A DNA stretch of 64,000 nt from Pezicula radicicola (Eukaryota; Ascomycota; Leotiomycetes; Helotiales; Dermateaceae), in assembly GCA_003008705.1 (NCBI GenBank), contig PDUO01000054.1:66160-130159 (forward strand). Direction: 5' to 3'. Of the stretch, positions 1 through 11,487 are shown in pieces; position 1 is the stretch's first letter; each line of letters begins with the position of its first letter. The translations under genes were made by a program, and so were the position numbers. The notes under the pieces are model-generated. The model did no database searches. It was not told where the DNA came from and was given only the letters and a program-made list of their open reading frames with translations.

Positions 1-281
1 TTGACCGGACTATAGTTGACGATATAGTAGTTTATCTTGACGATATCCTTCACGGTGGCGCCCGCGGTCTCGAGGCATCGGTTGATGTTCTTCAAAGTTT
101 GCGCAACTTGACCCTCGTACGTTGACGCAATGTTGCCATCCTTATCCATGCCGACTTGACCAGCCGTAAAGACGACCTTCATGTCGCCCGAGGCCGTGCA
201 CACATGAGAGAACAGCGGCTTCGAGTCGAACATTCCCGTAGGATCCAGGGTTTGCATATTGAATGGCTTGGGAGAGGACAT
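1..281 (-). CDS. RidA/YjgF-family enamine/imine deaminase (3' partial)
   Basis: Read on the minus strand from the ATG at 281, an uninterrupted frame runs off the left edge, giving about 93 residues. It begins MSSPKPFNMQTLDPTG and contains the family pattern FTAGQVGMDKDGN, then EGQVAQTLKNINRCLETAG and a VKDIVKINYYIV strand. RidA proteins hydrolyse reactive enamine/imine intermediates made by PLP enzymes, usually as cytosolic or mitochondrial trimers. The family is about 130 residues long, so only the C-terminal third, including the usual substrate-binding Arg, lies outside the window. No mitochondrial presequence is seen. It sits beside a regulator and an aldolase, which would suit a role in a catabolic neighbourhood (inference). 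Confidence 0.85.
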   Translation of the reverse strand, partial: MSSPKPFNMQTLDPTGMFDSKPLFSHVCTASGDMKVVFTAGQVGMDKDGNIASTYEGQVAQTLKNINRCLETAGATVKDIVKINYYIVNYSPV

Positions 282-1175
282 GTTAGGGGCGGTGCTGGTG
301 AATATTCGTGGAAAGACTCGATGCACTATGAACCCTGATGTTGATTATGAAGAGTCTCTACAATGGATCTTGATTGTACTTGTAGCCACAGCACCAGCAA
401 AAGTGAATTATTGAACCGTGAACCTATTGAAGTGGGAATGCGGGGGGTCCGCACAGCGGCAGTAGACTGGGCCGTCATGGTAAGGTGGGAACAGGACATC
501 CTACCAGTAGGATTGCCCGGGCTGGACGGAGATAGCAAACTATACTAACAAAGATGTGTATCTGTTAACGGCGCTGGGGTGAGGTCTTGCTGCTTATACT
601 TGGTAGTGGCAGTTCACAGCTGTCCCCTTCCGTTCTTTCTGGTCCCATCGTCGATCTATCTAAATCGGGCCTAGCCAGTTCTGCAAATAACATCCGATAC
701 CGAATTCCGGGTAACCTGAACAATGACTGACTGACCAGCTAAACTACTGTATAGTGCATAAATAAAACTCCCTTCAGTCACTTTAGATTTTTATCTTAAA
801 TTTCTATATAATTTTATAGATAAGTGACACATGACCTGCAGCGTCTGCTAAGCGATGGACGACTCTAACGTCATCGTCGCTTACAGACGATATATTCTAG
901 TCTACTTAATATGGACGCCATTGTGCCCTTCATTTTCCTTTTCCCCTTTCCTTTTCTTCTTTCTTCTTTTAATCACATACTTCACACGTTCATACCTCAA
1001 CTCGAGATTATATGCGGAGTCCTTCTGTTTGCAGAGATGGCACTAGAAGTTCGCAGTCTATTACAAGGCTCTCATGATAATACCTCGCCTGAAGACTGGA
1101 TCGACCGCCGTTCTAATTTTCAGACTGATTTCTCAAGATCTTGCAGCTGACTCATTCCACGATTAATAGTGTGGG
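282..1175. other. Intergenic, no gene seen
   Basis: The stretch holds the promoter side of the RidA gene and the 3' flank of the regulator. Only short unassigned ORFs are present. A pyrimidine-rich tract of C/T runs lies at about 930-975. I see no convincing RNA gene or repeat. Confidence 0.5.
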
Positions 1176-3093
1176 TCAAGTCAACATTAGTCTAATGTCT
1201 TTCGATTCGATAATAGCAGACCAGTCGCTATTGGTTTGATATTCTTCCGAGTTTTGTCTCTCCCAGACTTCTAGAACTACCTCCTGAGCCTTGTCGTATG
1301 CTCCCAATCCATAGAATCGTATTGATCCAAACCACTCCAGGTAACGAGACTGCAGCTGCTTGCCGAATGCTGCTGCTGCCCCAATGAAACCAGGCCACGA
1401 GATGCAGCCTGTGGCGAGATTTGCCTCATGTTTGATGGTCTCAATGACTTCGAGATGGTCGATGATGCTTACGGCATATGGTTGAAGATGCTTGCGGTGG
1501 ATGGACCGCACCAGATGTGAGAAATAGATGATAATTGCCTGGTGGAAGGCTCTGGTCTGATGCTCGATCAGATGGTGGGACTCCTGGGCGATGGGTAAGC
1601 TGGAGATCGCAGAGACCACCAGGTCTACAGGCCAGTCCAGAATTTCTGACTCCAACGTATCACACATGGTAGAAAGCAACTGAGGCATTATATGGTGTGG
1701 ATACTCTCGAACAAATCGTCTCTTACGCTGAATAAGTCCCGAGGTCTTGCTCAGGAGCACCAAGAGTTCAAATGGAATGCCGTAGACAAACTCGCAAGCT
1801 GATAGGTCTACATTGGTACAAGCTTGAGAAGTAACTCGTAGCCAGTCTTCGGTGGCATCAAAACTGTCCAAGAAACATAATGGTTCAGACAACCACGTAA
1901 GATCCTGTGATGAAGAGTTAGGGGTTGTGATTTCTGCTTTGCAGGGATCAGTACTCTCTCGCATAACTCGGAGATAGACGTAAACTCGATGTAGCGACTG
2001 TGCCTTGCCAGAATACCGGTTCCCAAGCTTACGCCGTGACATACGGATGAAACTCTCTAGACCTTCGAGGTGCCACTTGGATGAGCGAGTCTCACCGGAG
2101 CATACCTAGGTCATTTATAAGCGCTCATCTGGTAGCTTCAAGACTGTAGGGGGGGCTCACGTCTATGGTGATCATTGACAGCATTGCTGCTAAGACTTCC
2201 TTGTACTTCCCTCTCTTTTCCCGAGGGCAATCATCTTCAAGGCATGCTTTAAGACACGTGACGGCGCGAGCTCTGCATCTTAGAGCGATCCCCCTCCAGT
2301 TCTGTGCCTGTAGCTCCTGGGCGGCAAGGCTATGTTGGGATGCGAGGTTGTAGGCGCTGATTGAGAGTAGAGCATGGAACAACGCACCTCGGGCGTGCGC
2401 GGTGCTCCCCAGAATTGCAAGTTCCCCGCTTCCATGGAGCGCTCGTGGGAGGTAAATTGATTTCCAGGGACCTCTGGGAGTCGTGACTGCTGTCATGAGA
2501 TCCACTACATGGTTTATGTAACGATACAATAGGCATCGAACGTCTGCTGAAATGTGGAAAAGGTCGACAACATAGTTACCTAGAGTTTGGTTGGATGAGG
2601 CACGCGATATCTGGTCGTCATCTTTTTCGCTGGGTGTTACCTCATCCACAGAAGTAACGGGCGCCTGATGAATATTTTCCGTGGCCTGGGGTAGTAATGA
2701 AGTCATCGAGGTCAATGGTGCATCTGACAGAGCTTCAAAGGAAGCTCTGCTACTGCTCGCTGCGGTCGCTCTTGCATCACTGAGGAGTGGGCTTAGAGGC
2801 TCAGGCCATGCCCCATTAGCCGCCTCTGAGTCGTTGTCCATCAACCAGAGGAGGCGCTCCAGATCCATCTCTGTATCCGCAACCATGTCGACGGGATCCT
2901 GCGTCGGTTGGCATACGTCTGTCGGGGACGATCGATCGGGCCCCTCGAGACGGAAGACTGCGAATGGCCCGTGCTGGGTGGTCGGGATGCCGGCTGCGGG
3001 TGATTCGACCTCTATCTGGTCCAAGTTGCAATCCAGTTCGTGGTCATTTAGGATCCTCTCGAGTTCGCCTACACTATCGGTTAGCCTTCGCAT
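1176..3093 (-). CDS. Fungal-specific transcription factor (Fungal_trans_2-type), N-terminal zinc cluster not found
   Basis: Two minus-strand exons, 3093-2161 and 2105-1176, are joined by a 55 bp intron (GTGAGC...CCTAG), giving about 620 residues. The second half reads like the regulatory domain of ArgRII/UGA3-type Zn2Cys6 factors: RGALFHALLSISAYNLASQ, LKACLEDDC, MLSMITID|VCSGETRSSKWHLEGLESFI, AQSLHRVYVYLRVM, and a C-terminal block ending in LMLT. The domain senses the signal while the missing zinc cluster would bind DNA. Upstream of the ATG at 3093 the same strand reads KIHVQWSG followed by GTAAGA, with CTAAC and an in-phase CTCGAG acceptor 54 bp on. That resembles the linker just after a zinc cluster, but no CX2CX6C pattern precedes it; tandem repeats do. 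It is either an intact short regulator starting at 3093 or a gene that lost its DNA-binding exon. Confidence 0.72.
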
Positions 3094-3099
3094 CAGTTA

Positions 3100-3723
3100 G
3101 AAGGATCTTACGCCTGACCACTGGACATGTATCTTCGCAGCGAACTGCCAGTTCTGTTGTATGGACAGGACGAGGACGAAGACGAGAACGAAGACTACCA
3201 GCTTCAGGTAAGGGAAGGTATCCTTATCGGTACGCTTATCGGCCGGTACTCCTATTGGTACTCTTATCTCATGCAAGCAATCCCAAGCAAGCATCGATAT
3301 CCGAACGACAGATAACAGATAACGGAGTGATAGAACAGACTGATATGGAGTGACATTGGTTGGCTCGCTTAGCAACAGATAACAGAGTAACAGAACAGAT
3401 AAGATATAGAGGAACACTAGTTGGCTCGCTTAGTAACAGATATAGAGTGACACTGGTTGGCTCGCTTTCGCCTGCCACCCAACTGCACGTCGCTGTCCCC
3501 TTCTACCCGCTCATTGTTGGTCAGTGGTCACACACTCTGCCCATGTATGTACGCTGGAGATCCCCTCAAGACTCTGTTACTTTTGCCTTGTCGCATAGGC
3601 CAAAATTGGTCGTTTGTAAAGGCCTTAATATTAAAACTGTCGTTTTCTTATCCATCATCAAGATGACGGTCCTAAAATTGATTTTCTGCTCCACCCCTCA
3701 AGAGCTGTCGTATTCTGGAAACG
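3100..3723. other. Divergent intergenic region between regulator and aldolase
   Basis: About 620 bp separate two divergently transcribed genes and should hold both promoters. It contains GA-rich sequence at 3165-3200, short GGTAC/TTATC repeats at 3218-3270 and the tandem repeat at 3306-3470. No zinc-cluster coding sequence was found on the minus strand here. Confidence 0.5.
3306..3470. repeat. Short tandem repeat, about 2.5 units
   Basis: Three copies of a block ending in TTGGTTGGCTCGCTT or a one-base variant occur near 3356, 3417 and 3454. Each is preceded by AACAGATA/AGAGTGACA-type sequence. Units are about 60-65 bp and the last copy is shortened. It lies where the upstream exon of the neighbouring regulator would be expected. 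Confidence 0.75.
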
Positions 3724-4761
3724 ATGTTTTCAACCCTCGGAGCTGCGACTCCCTTTCAACTTCTACCTGTCGCCGAAAATATGGTAGGGACGGAGAAGGA
3801 GCAGGAGAAGGAAAAGGAGCAGGAGGAGGAAGAAGAGAGTCCTGCTCCGGCCGTCTTCAGTGCAATTGCCCCTCATTGCCTCCAGTTTGCACGGATTCCG
3901 ACCTTCCAAAACCTATTGGACAAGCGCCGATGGCAGCTGGAGCACATGGCTGGAGCTCTTCGAGTCTGTGCCCGTAAAGGATACACGGAAGGCACGAGTG
4001 GACATATCAGCGTGAGGGATCCCATCGACCAGGACACCTTCTGGATCAACCCGTTAGGCTACCATTTCGCCATGCTCAAGGCCAGTGATATGGTCCAGGT
4101 CGACCACCTTGGCAATGCGATAGGAGGCAACCGTGCTGCCGTGAATGTAGCTGGCTTTATGATCCACTCCGCTATTCATCACGCCAGGCCGGATGTCCAT
4201 GCTGCTTGTCACATGCACTCAGTCCATGGCAAAGCATGGTCGACGTTTGGAAGACCGCTGGATATCATCAACCAGGATGCTTGCTCCTTCTGGAACACAC
4301 ATGTCGTATACAGGACCTTCGGCGGTATGGTCTTGGAGAAGGAGGAAGGCGAGAGGATCGCAGAGGCTCTAGGTCCACATAACAAAGCTGCTATTCTCCA
4401 GAACCACGGGTACGTTTCTCCATGCTGCTTATGGGGTTGTATGGAAAGTATGGATTAACACAGAGTAGACTTCTTACCGTGGGCTCGACGGTTGATGAAG
4501 CAACGGCATTGTACACGCTTTTCGAACGAGCATGCCAGGTGCAGCTCCTTGTGGAGAGCACCGGCTTGGAAAAAGTGATAGTGAGTGACAAGGAGGCCGA
4601 GTATACTCAAAAGGCAGCAATAGACCCGGTAAGCCCTTGCAAACTAACATCTAACCATGCGACCCGTGCTGACCATTTGCCTCCAGGAGGCACTTTATGG
4701 CGATTTTCAACCAGATTTCGCTTATGAAGTCTTCAGATCCAATAGAGCAGTGCTCAGGTAA
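3724..4761 (+). CDS. Class II aldolase/adducin-domain protein
   Basis: Exons 3724-4409, 4469-4628 and 4687-4761 (introns 59 and 58 bp) give 306 residues. The class II aldolase fold is clear: RKGYTEGTSGHISVRDP (about 90-105), FWINPLGYHF, MIHSAIHHARPDVHAACHMH with the metal-binding HxH-type histidines, and the later histidine in AAILQNHG, split by intron 1. The C-terminus ends EALYGDFQPDFAYEVFRSN. Family members are zinc enzymes acting on sugar phosphates or related substrates, or adducin-like non-enzymes; Schizosaccharomyces Mug14 is a similar fungal protein. The N-terminus has a low-complexity Glu/Lys run, so a start at the second Met (3781) is possible. It is divergent from the regulator. 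Confidence 0.85.
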
Positions 4762-5101
4762 TGGTTTGGTAGGGTTTTACGTTGAGTGACGTGGTTTGTT
4801 TCATGGATGTCGATAGATAATTACCTTTTTTTCGACGATAGCCTTTTGGAATCGTGTTTAATTTTCTCATGATAAGTGCATTGGAGCCCAGACTGTCTTC
4901 GCATCTCGAGCGAAAACACTCTATTTCCCTGTCTCCATTCCCATATCTTCAAATGCCTCTCATGCACTGTATTTTACCATGATGTCAACCCTTTCCAAAA
5001 TCATAGCTCTCGCTGTCTACATAATTCAATGAGTCAGAGGAAATAAAGTGAAACTACCAGATAAGGAGACGCTAGCTTATCCTGCTTTGAAGAGGTTGTC
5101 T
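4762..5101. other. Intergenic between aldolase and copia element
   Basis: Downstream flank of the aldolase gene. No gene is seen; the base composition becomes AT-rich towards the transposon. Confidence 0.4.
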
Positions 5102-5106
5102 TCTTC

Positions 5107-5380
5107 TGTCAAACTAAAATCACATGTATTACTTCATATTATAAGTAATATAGGTATACCCTCATTTTGATTTCAAATCTAGATCAAATCGGAGGATCTA
5201 AATAGGAATCCCCGATTATTACAAACTACTCATTTTATATACCTTTTTAAGCTATTCCGATACTATTACATTACTATATAGATAGTCTATAGTCCCTCTC
5301 TTTTAGAGGATAATTACTCTCAATTCAAGGTCTTTTTACTATATATATTGGTTTATATATTAGGCCCAGAGTGGTTCATA
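5107..5380 (+). repeat. 5' LTR (274 bp)
   Basis: Begins TGTCAAACTAAAATC and ends GTGGTTCATA. It matches the 3' LTR over its full length with about 16 differences, all of them C/T or G/A transitions. The expected terminal CA reads TA in both copies, as RIP of a CpA would give. Confidence 0.93.
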
Positions 5381-6129
5381 GTTAAGAGCTATATTTAATC
5401 TCTAGCTATTACTAAATCATTCGTTTTCATACCCAAAAAGAGACGATTCGGTATTGATAATTACTATATTAACCTACCTATAATCAACCTCTAAGAGGAT
5501 AGGAAACAATACTAGAAATCTAAGTAATTTCGAAATCTAGGTATTTTCGAAATCGAGGCTATTTAGTTATAAAATTCCTCAGGTAGGTAATTTCTATAGG
5601 TAATTCGTCTAAAGAACTATACTCAATAAAATTAATACAATAAGTTACTATAGACTTATATTATAATATCAATTATATCATTAATATCTATACTCAAAAA
5701 CGAATAATACCTAAATATCTCATTGGACTAGAAACCATAGATCCTGGTAGTTTAAAATATAGCCCAAGAAGGTACTATAAATATATAGAAGTATATTGAT
5801 CCATTAGAAATCAATGAACTAGATTAGCCCTTAGTCAGTACTTTACCGACTATTCTACCTATTATCAATGAAGGTCTACCAGAAATAGAATAAGCTAGAA
5901 TAATATAGGAATCAATGTATAAAGTAGAAATCGAGGTATTCAATATCAGATTCAGATCCTAATAAGAGGTCAATAACATCGTAAAAGAAGAAATAAGAAT
6001 CATTGGAAAGGTCCGATTATATATCACAATAAGTATAGCCACCTAGTATTATTCACTTCTTTGTAATCAAAGTATATAGCAATAAATCAAGGCTCTGAAA
6101 TCAAGGCTAGAACCTACCACTTTTAACTA

Positions 6130-6860
6130 AATCATGGCTCTCAATAAGTACTATTATAAGCTTTATATACTCGGAAAGAATCAAGACTTAGAACTATAGC
6201 TTCAATAATAGGAAGTTGTATATAATAAAGGCAAAGAACTTAGTATACCGGAACTATCTAGTATAATACCCTATATCCAATTCTGCTATTTAGTCAATAG
6301 AATAGATAGTTTATGGGGGGCTATTAATGAAAATTATATATGAATAAGTATAGTATTAAATACCCTATTGTAAAGCTTCAATCAACTTATCAATAGCTTT
6401 CGAGAAAGGTAACGAGGATTAGACATCAATACTAGACAATTATATATAATATTTACAATACTTCAAGACTAGTCAAACACTAAAAAGAAGGCTCCTAAGT
6501 ACCTCTATAGAGAACAATACTAGTACTCAGAATATCTATATCTAGTCTAAGATCTTACTAGTGAAATCAAGCCAGAAATCAAAGCCTTAATTGAAGAAAA
6601 ACTCAAGGATCCTGCTATTAAATCAAAGGTCGATTCCTTAATTCAATATATAAATAAATAGAGTAAGAATAAAGATACTATAACTCCAAAGAAACTAGGT
6701 ATATATATAGTAAAACTAGGTAAAAAGAAGCCTAAGTACTCATTATTTAGATCATTAAATTTAATAGACTTAGACCTATATAACTACTGGATCTTTGATA
6801 CTAGATTAGACGTCTATGTATCTAACTTAGAGGAAGGTTTTATAAGAACTTATACTATAA
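6130..6860 (+). pseudogene. Copia gag and protease relic
   Basis: Fragments such as LVNRIDSLWGAINENY, SFNQLINSFRER and DINTRQL resemble copia gag. Further on, YNYWIFDTRLDVYVSN at about 6780-6830 corresponds to the protease block that normally reads W-x-x-DSGAS-x-H. The catalytic triplet DSG/DTG reads DTR. Multiple in-frame TAG codons are present. Confidence 0.75.
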
Positions 6861-7439
6861 ATTCAGATAATATTATAATTATAGGAAGAGATGAATATAA
6901 AATCGATGCCTATAGTAAAATTATACTATTAGTCGATACTCCCGACGGCCTAAATCAAGGTTAAATAGAACTTCAAAATATAGCCTTATATAAAGGATTT
7001 ATAACTAGTGTAGTTTTAGTAAGTAAATTAACCATTAAAAATATCTACTTCGACACTAAGAAGAGGTACCTCTATATTAACTATAAAACTCTCTACTATA
7101 TCTATCTACTTGGAGGATACTGGATTATACAAAAGAGAATACAACCATTAGTCAAAGGTACACCAAAAGCTATAGTACCTCCAAAACCATAGAATTTCAT
7201 TATCAAGATAAGTTATATAACTTATACTAAGAGAATAGCCTATAAATAGTATAAGATTCTCGGATATACCGGTCCAGAAGTTATTACTTACTTATAAGAA
7301 TACTCTTAAAACATTGAGGTAGATATAACCGATCTATATCCTACTATGATATACTATATAACCTATATAATCTCAAAAGCCTCTGAAATCATTTCATGAA
7401 GCTTATTCATCGAAGAACTAAGTCAAGGCCTATAGGATT

Positions 7440-7960
7440 ATACCTAGTGGGATTTAGTTATTATAGTACTAGCGTAGAATAAAGACAAATATATATCCTA
7501 TTTCTATTATAAACGAACTAGTATATATATAGTCTTTACCTATAGAAGTAAGAAAGAAATCCTAGTAATTATATAGGAATTCATTAATATAATATTTAAT
7601 CGATAGGGATATAAAATTCAATTCCTATACTTAGATAGAGAAGTAATATTAGCTTCAAATCTTAGAGGAGAATATAGGGAATATCTATTAGATATAGGCC
7701 TTACTAAAGAAAGAACCTCGCCGGATATACCAGCCTAAAATAGCCCAGCGGAAAGAGTAGGAGGAGTACTAGTAATTAAGGCTAGGGTACTATGAATTGA
7801 AGCTAATCTTCCTTATGAAATATAGCCAGAATACTAGAAAGCCTCAGCCTATATCATAAATCAAACACCGGTTAAATAATTAGGTTAGAAGTCACTATTC
7901 GAAGTAGTAACTAGTTAAAAACTATCTCTAGCTTACTTCTACTTATATAGTTGTTAAGCG
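7440..7960 (+). pseudogene. Copia integrase relic
   Basis: Readable blocks include FYYKRTSIYIVFTYRSKKE and then SPDIPA followed by NSPAERVGG, corresponding to the conserved S/TPxxNG-x-AER motif. The linker ARVL-x-IEANLP and the AYIINQTP block follow. The frame is broken by TAG/TAA at Gln and Trp positions. Confidence 0.8.
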
Positions 7961-8779
7961 TTTACCCTACTTAAATATATTCTATAATCATTTAAATTGG
8001 ATCTAAATACTACTCTAGGAATACTTATAGGATATAATTCAACTAGGATATATCGAATATAGATTCCAGAACTAGGTAAGGTGATTTAAACTAGGGATGT
8101 CAGATTTAATGACAATATTATCTACTTACCGGAAGATATTAATATAGTACTACTTCTCAAAGATAAAGTCAAGAAAGTAATGGAATTGATTGAAATACTA
8201 GAATTAGAAGATATTCATGACTATAGACTTAAAGATATATTCGAAGAATAGTTTGAAATCATAGAATATTTTTAAATAAGCCTAACTTAGAATAGTATAG
8301 CTTCTTCGGATCTAACCTAAAAAGGACTAGAAAACCTAGAACAAAGCTCTTCTATAAGCCTAAATCAATAACTCCCAACACCAAGAGTATCAAGATCACT
8401 AGATTCAATGGACTAAAACCTACTAGAATCAATGATTATAGATAATATAGCTTCTTCTTCTTCTTCTACACCATTAGGAATATATTCTCTAACCCCAGAA
8501 AACTCAGGAATCATTATAGATAAGACGACAATACAGAAACTACCCTCAAGAGCTGGTCCTGAAAAGAAGCCTAATACAACTATAAATCAACTAGATATAT
8601 CGGCCGATATAGCTGAAATTATAGAAGGAAAAAGAGAACGAAGAACAGTAAATTATACGGTACTAGTAGCCTATCAAAATAACTATAAATTATATTATAT
8701 AGTATTTATAATAGCTTATAAAATAGTTGAAAAACCACTATAATTTCATAGAGACTAACTTCCTCCACTACCTAAATTC

Positions 8780-10410
8780 TGGAACCAGATACTTCAATAT
8801 CCATATATAGAAGGATTTATTGAAGCTACCAGGAAGGAATAGAAGGCTCTAATAGAAAAAGATATATTTCGATATATAATAATAGAAGAATTCATCGATA
8901 AATATATAGAGAAGGAAGATAATGATAAATAACTAAAACCACTACCTCTGATATAGGTATTTATATATAAGTTCAACTCCGATAGCTTCCTAATTAAATA
9001 TAAAATAAGGCTTTATATACAAGGAGACCTTTAAATTATATCATAAGAAATATATACTACTATACTTATAGCCTAAACCTTCTGGGTAATATATACTATT
9101 TCAGCTATATTTAATCTTGAAATCAAGTAATATAATACTATCAATATATTCGTAAACGTAAAGATACCAAGGTCTATTCTATACCAATTTCCAGAAGGAT
9201 TCGATCCTAAGAAACTAAACTAGATACCAGAATTACAATAAGCTATAATCCCAAAGAATAATATTCACCTACTTCTTATAATATAGAAAACTCTCTATAG
9301 GCTTAAAACCTTACTATATTACTAGTATTATCTTCTTGTAAATATATTAGAAGAACTAGGAGTACTATAAGTACCTGGAGTTAATTGTTTATTTACTAAT
9401 AGCTAGATACAAATCCTTTTCTATATAGATAATATCCTATTCATCTATCATAAAAGAAATAAAAACCAAGCTCTCGAATTAGAATCTAAGCTAATAAAGA
9501 GATTCGAGGTATATAAACTAGGTAATATTAATCACTTCCTAGGGATTTATATTATTCACGATAGAACCAATCAGAAACTCTAGCTTCTATAAGATAGCTA
9601 TATTAAGAAGATAGCTAATAAATTCAATATAAATACCTCTATGAAACCATCTATGATTCCTATTCCTATCCGTAAATACCTCCTATATAATAGGTAAGCC
9701 GAACTATAAGAAATTAAACGATATCAAGAACTAGTAGGTAGTATCAATTTCAGTATAATCTTTTACTACCTAGAGATAGCCTATTTAACCTTATAACTAT
9801 CATGATTTCTTAATAATCCAGTACTATATCATGTTTATACCACTATATAGTATATCCAATACTTATAGAACATAAGATTTAGGACTATTTACTATAATGG
9901 AGGAACCAAGGAGTTACCAAAGGTCTTTACGGTATATAGCGATATAGTATTTATAGATTACTTATTAACAAGACGTAGCTCATAAGGGCTATTAGATATA
10001 CTCTTCGGTGGCCCAATACATTGGAAAGCTACTCTATAACCCAACGTCACTATATTAAGTATAGAAGTAGAACTAGTTACTCTATCATTGACGGCTAAGG
10101 AACTTATATAGTAGTTATGATTCTTTAAAGTAATTGGATTTAATATATAAGAAATACCAGAAATCTATTACGATAATCAATAAACTATTCGTCTTCTAGT
10201 CATGGATTCCCCGAAGCTTATTACAAAGCTAAAATATATCGATATTCACCAGAGCTAGCTACGACAGGAAGTCCAAGCTAAATAGATTAAAATCATATGG
10301 ATAGAGACTATAAAAATAGCTACTGATGGCTTTATAAAGCTTCTTCCTAAGCAGAAACACGATGAATTCATTCGACAACTAAATCTAGAAGATATCGAAG
10401 GCCTGATTTA
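8780..10410 (+). pseudogene. Copia reverse transcriptase and RNase H relic
   Basis: RT blocks: GFIEATRKE, FIYKFNSDSFLIKYKIRL, then FYIDNILF at about 9420-9440 for the catalytic YVDD box, and KLGNINHFLGIYI. RNase H blocks: VYSDIVFIDYLLTRRSS, GGPIHWKATL, SIEVELVTLSLTAKEL, YDNQ and the C-terminal ATDGFIKLLPK. All lie on the plus strand and are interrupted by stops created at CAG and TGG codons. Confidence 0.85.
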
Positions 10411-10562
10411 GACCAGGTCTAGCTCTGGTTCAACCCAAGCTTAGTTCTGAAACCAATAGTAACTCAACCCTATAGCCTTAATCGTTCCTAGTTCCAGGTA
10501 ATTCTTATTATCTATATCATTCATTTTTCAGGCTTCTAATAGCTTAAAAGCCTAGGGGGGTA

Positions 10563-10836
10563 TATCAAACTAAAATCATATATATTACTTTATATTATAA
10601 GTAATATAGGTATACCCTCATTTTGATTTCAAATCTAGATTAAATCGGAGGATCTAAATAGGAATCCCTAATCATTATAAACCACTCATTTTATATACCT
10701 TTTTAGGCTATTCCGATACTATTACATTACTATATAGATAGTCTATAGTCCCTCTCTTTTAGAGGATAATCACTCTCAATTCAAGGTCTTTTCACCACAT
10801 ATATTGGTTCATATATTAGGCCCAGAGTGGTTCATA
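10563..10836 (+). repeat. 3' LTR (274 bp)
   Basis: Begins TATCAAACTAAAATC (TG changed to TA) and ends GTGGTTCATA, immediately followed by the TCTTC target duplication. A short purine tract, AGGGGGG, just upstream at about 10554-10560 is a plausible polypurine primer. Confidence 0.93.
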
Positions 10837-10841
10837 TCTTC

Positions 10842-11487
10842 TCTCAACGCCCCTATTTCATGTCGGGAGGGAAGGGTGAGAAGAGAAAGAGGAAGATAAA
10901 ATGAGGACATGGGCCCTTATGATCCTCCCGGCTGTTTGTACATCCTAGCATAGGCGTTAGGTTGAGAGGTCACTTCACCTATGAAAGTCACACGCAGAAG
11001 AAAATTGTCACGATAATAGCTGCTTTCAGAAGATGGGCCGGATAAAGGAATCTTAAATTCCATCTTGAGAATACATTCTTCTATCAACCATTCCTGCGCT
11101 AGTTTGGGGAACATTAAATTGATGGCAATTGCTTCTCAGACTGATAACTTAAAAAATCCGTCAACAAATAATACGTAGAAAGATACTGTCTTCGTGATAT
11201 ACTTCTCGTTTGCTTTTTTGCTTTTCGGGTTGTACTACTAAAATAATCATGTATTTATTGATATCATCGGTGGTCACTTGGATACGTCTATGAATGTAAT
11301 AATTTATAGACCAAAAAGGGTCGGAACCGCAAGGAAGAGTATGAATGCACATTGTCGATGACGTAGAAGTAAATATTTTATTGTCATGGTTATGAAGCCC
11401 TAGCCCATGGAGAGTTTACCCAGAGGCTATCCGGTGTATCGAATATAATACATAAGTAGCCTAATGCCCACGAAAGTCTTAGTTGTC
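10842..11487. other. Intergenic, no gene seen
   Basis: Right flank of the copia element and 3' flank of the permease. Only short unassigned ORFs are present; base composition returns to normal after 10850. Confidence 0.4.

Larger units (their letters stand above)
5107..10836 (+). mobile_element. Full-length Ty1/copia LTR retrotransposon, RIP-mutated
   Basis: The element is 5730 bp long with two 274 bp LTRs and a 5 bp target duplication (TCTTC at 5102-5106 and 10837-10841). Domain order is gag, protease, integrase, RT, RNase H, which defines the copia superfamily. Translation is broken by dozens of TAG/TAA codons standing where Gln or Trp is expected, and the sequence is extremely rich in TA. 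This is the RIP signature (C-to-T in CpA context on both strands). No autonomous activity is possible. It inserted between the aldolase and the permease gene. Confidence 0.95.

Noticed and set aside
2681..3353. Plus-strand Ser/Arg-rich frames over the regulator
   Set aside because: They are antisense shadows of the regulator exon and run on into repeats.
8432..8743. 103-codon open frame inside the copia element
   Set aside because: It is a chance gap between RIP stops in the integrase-RT linker, not a separate gene.
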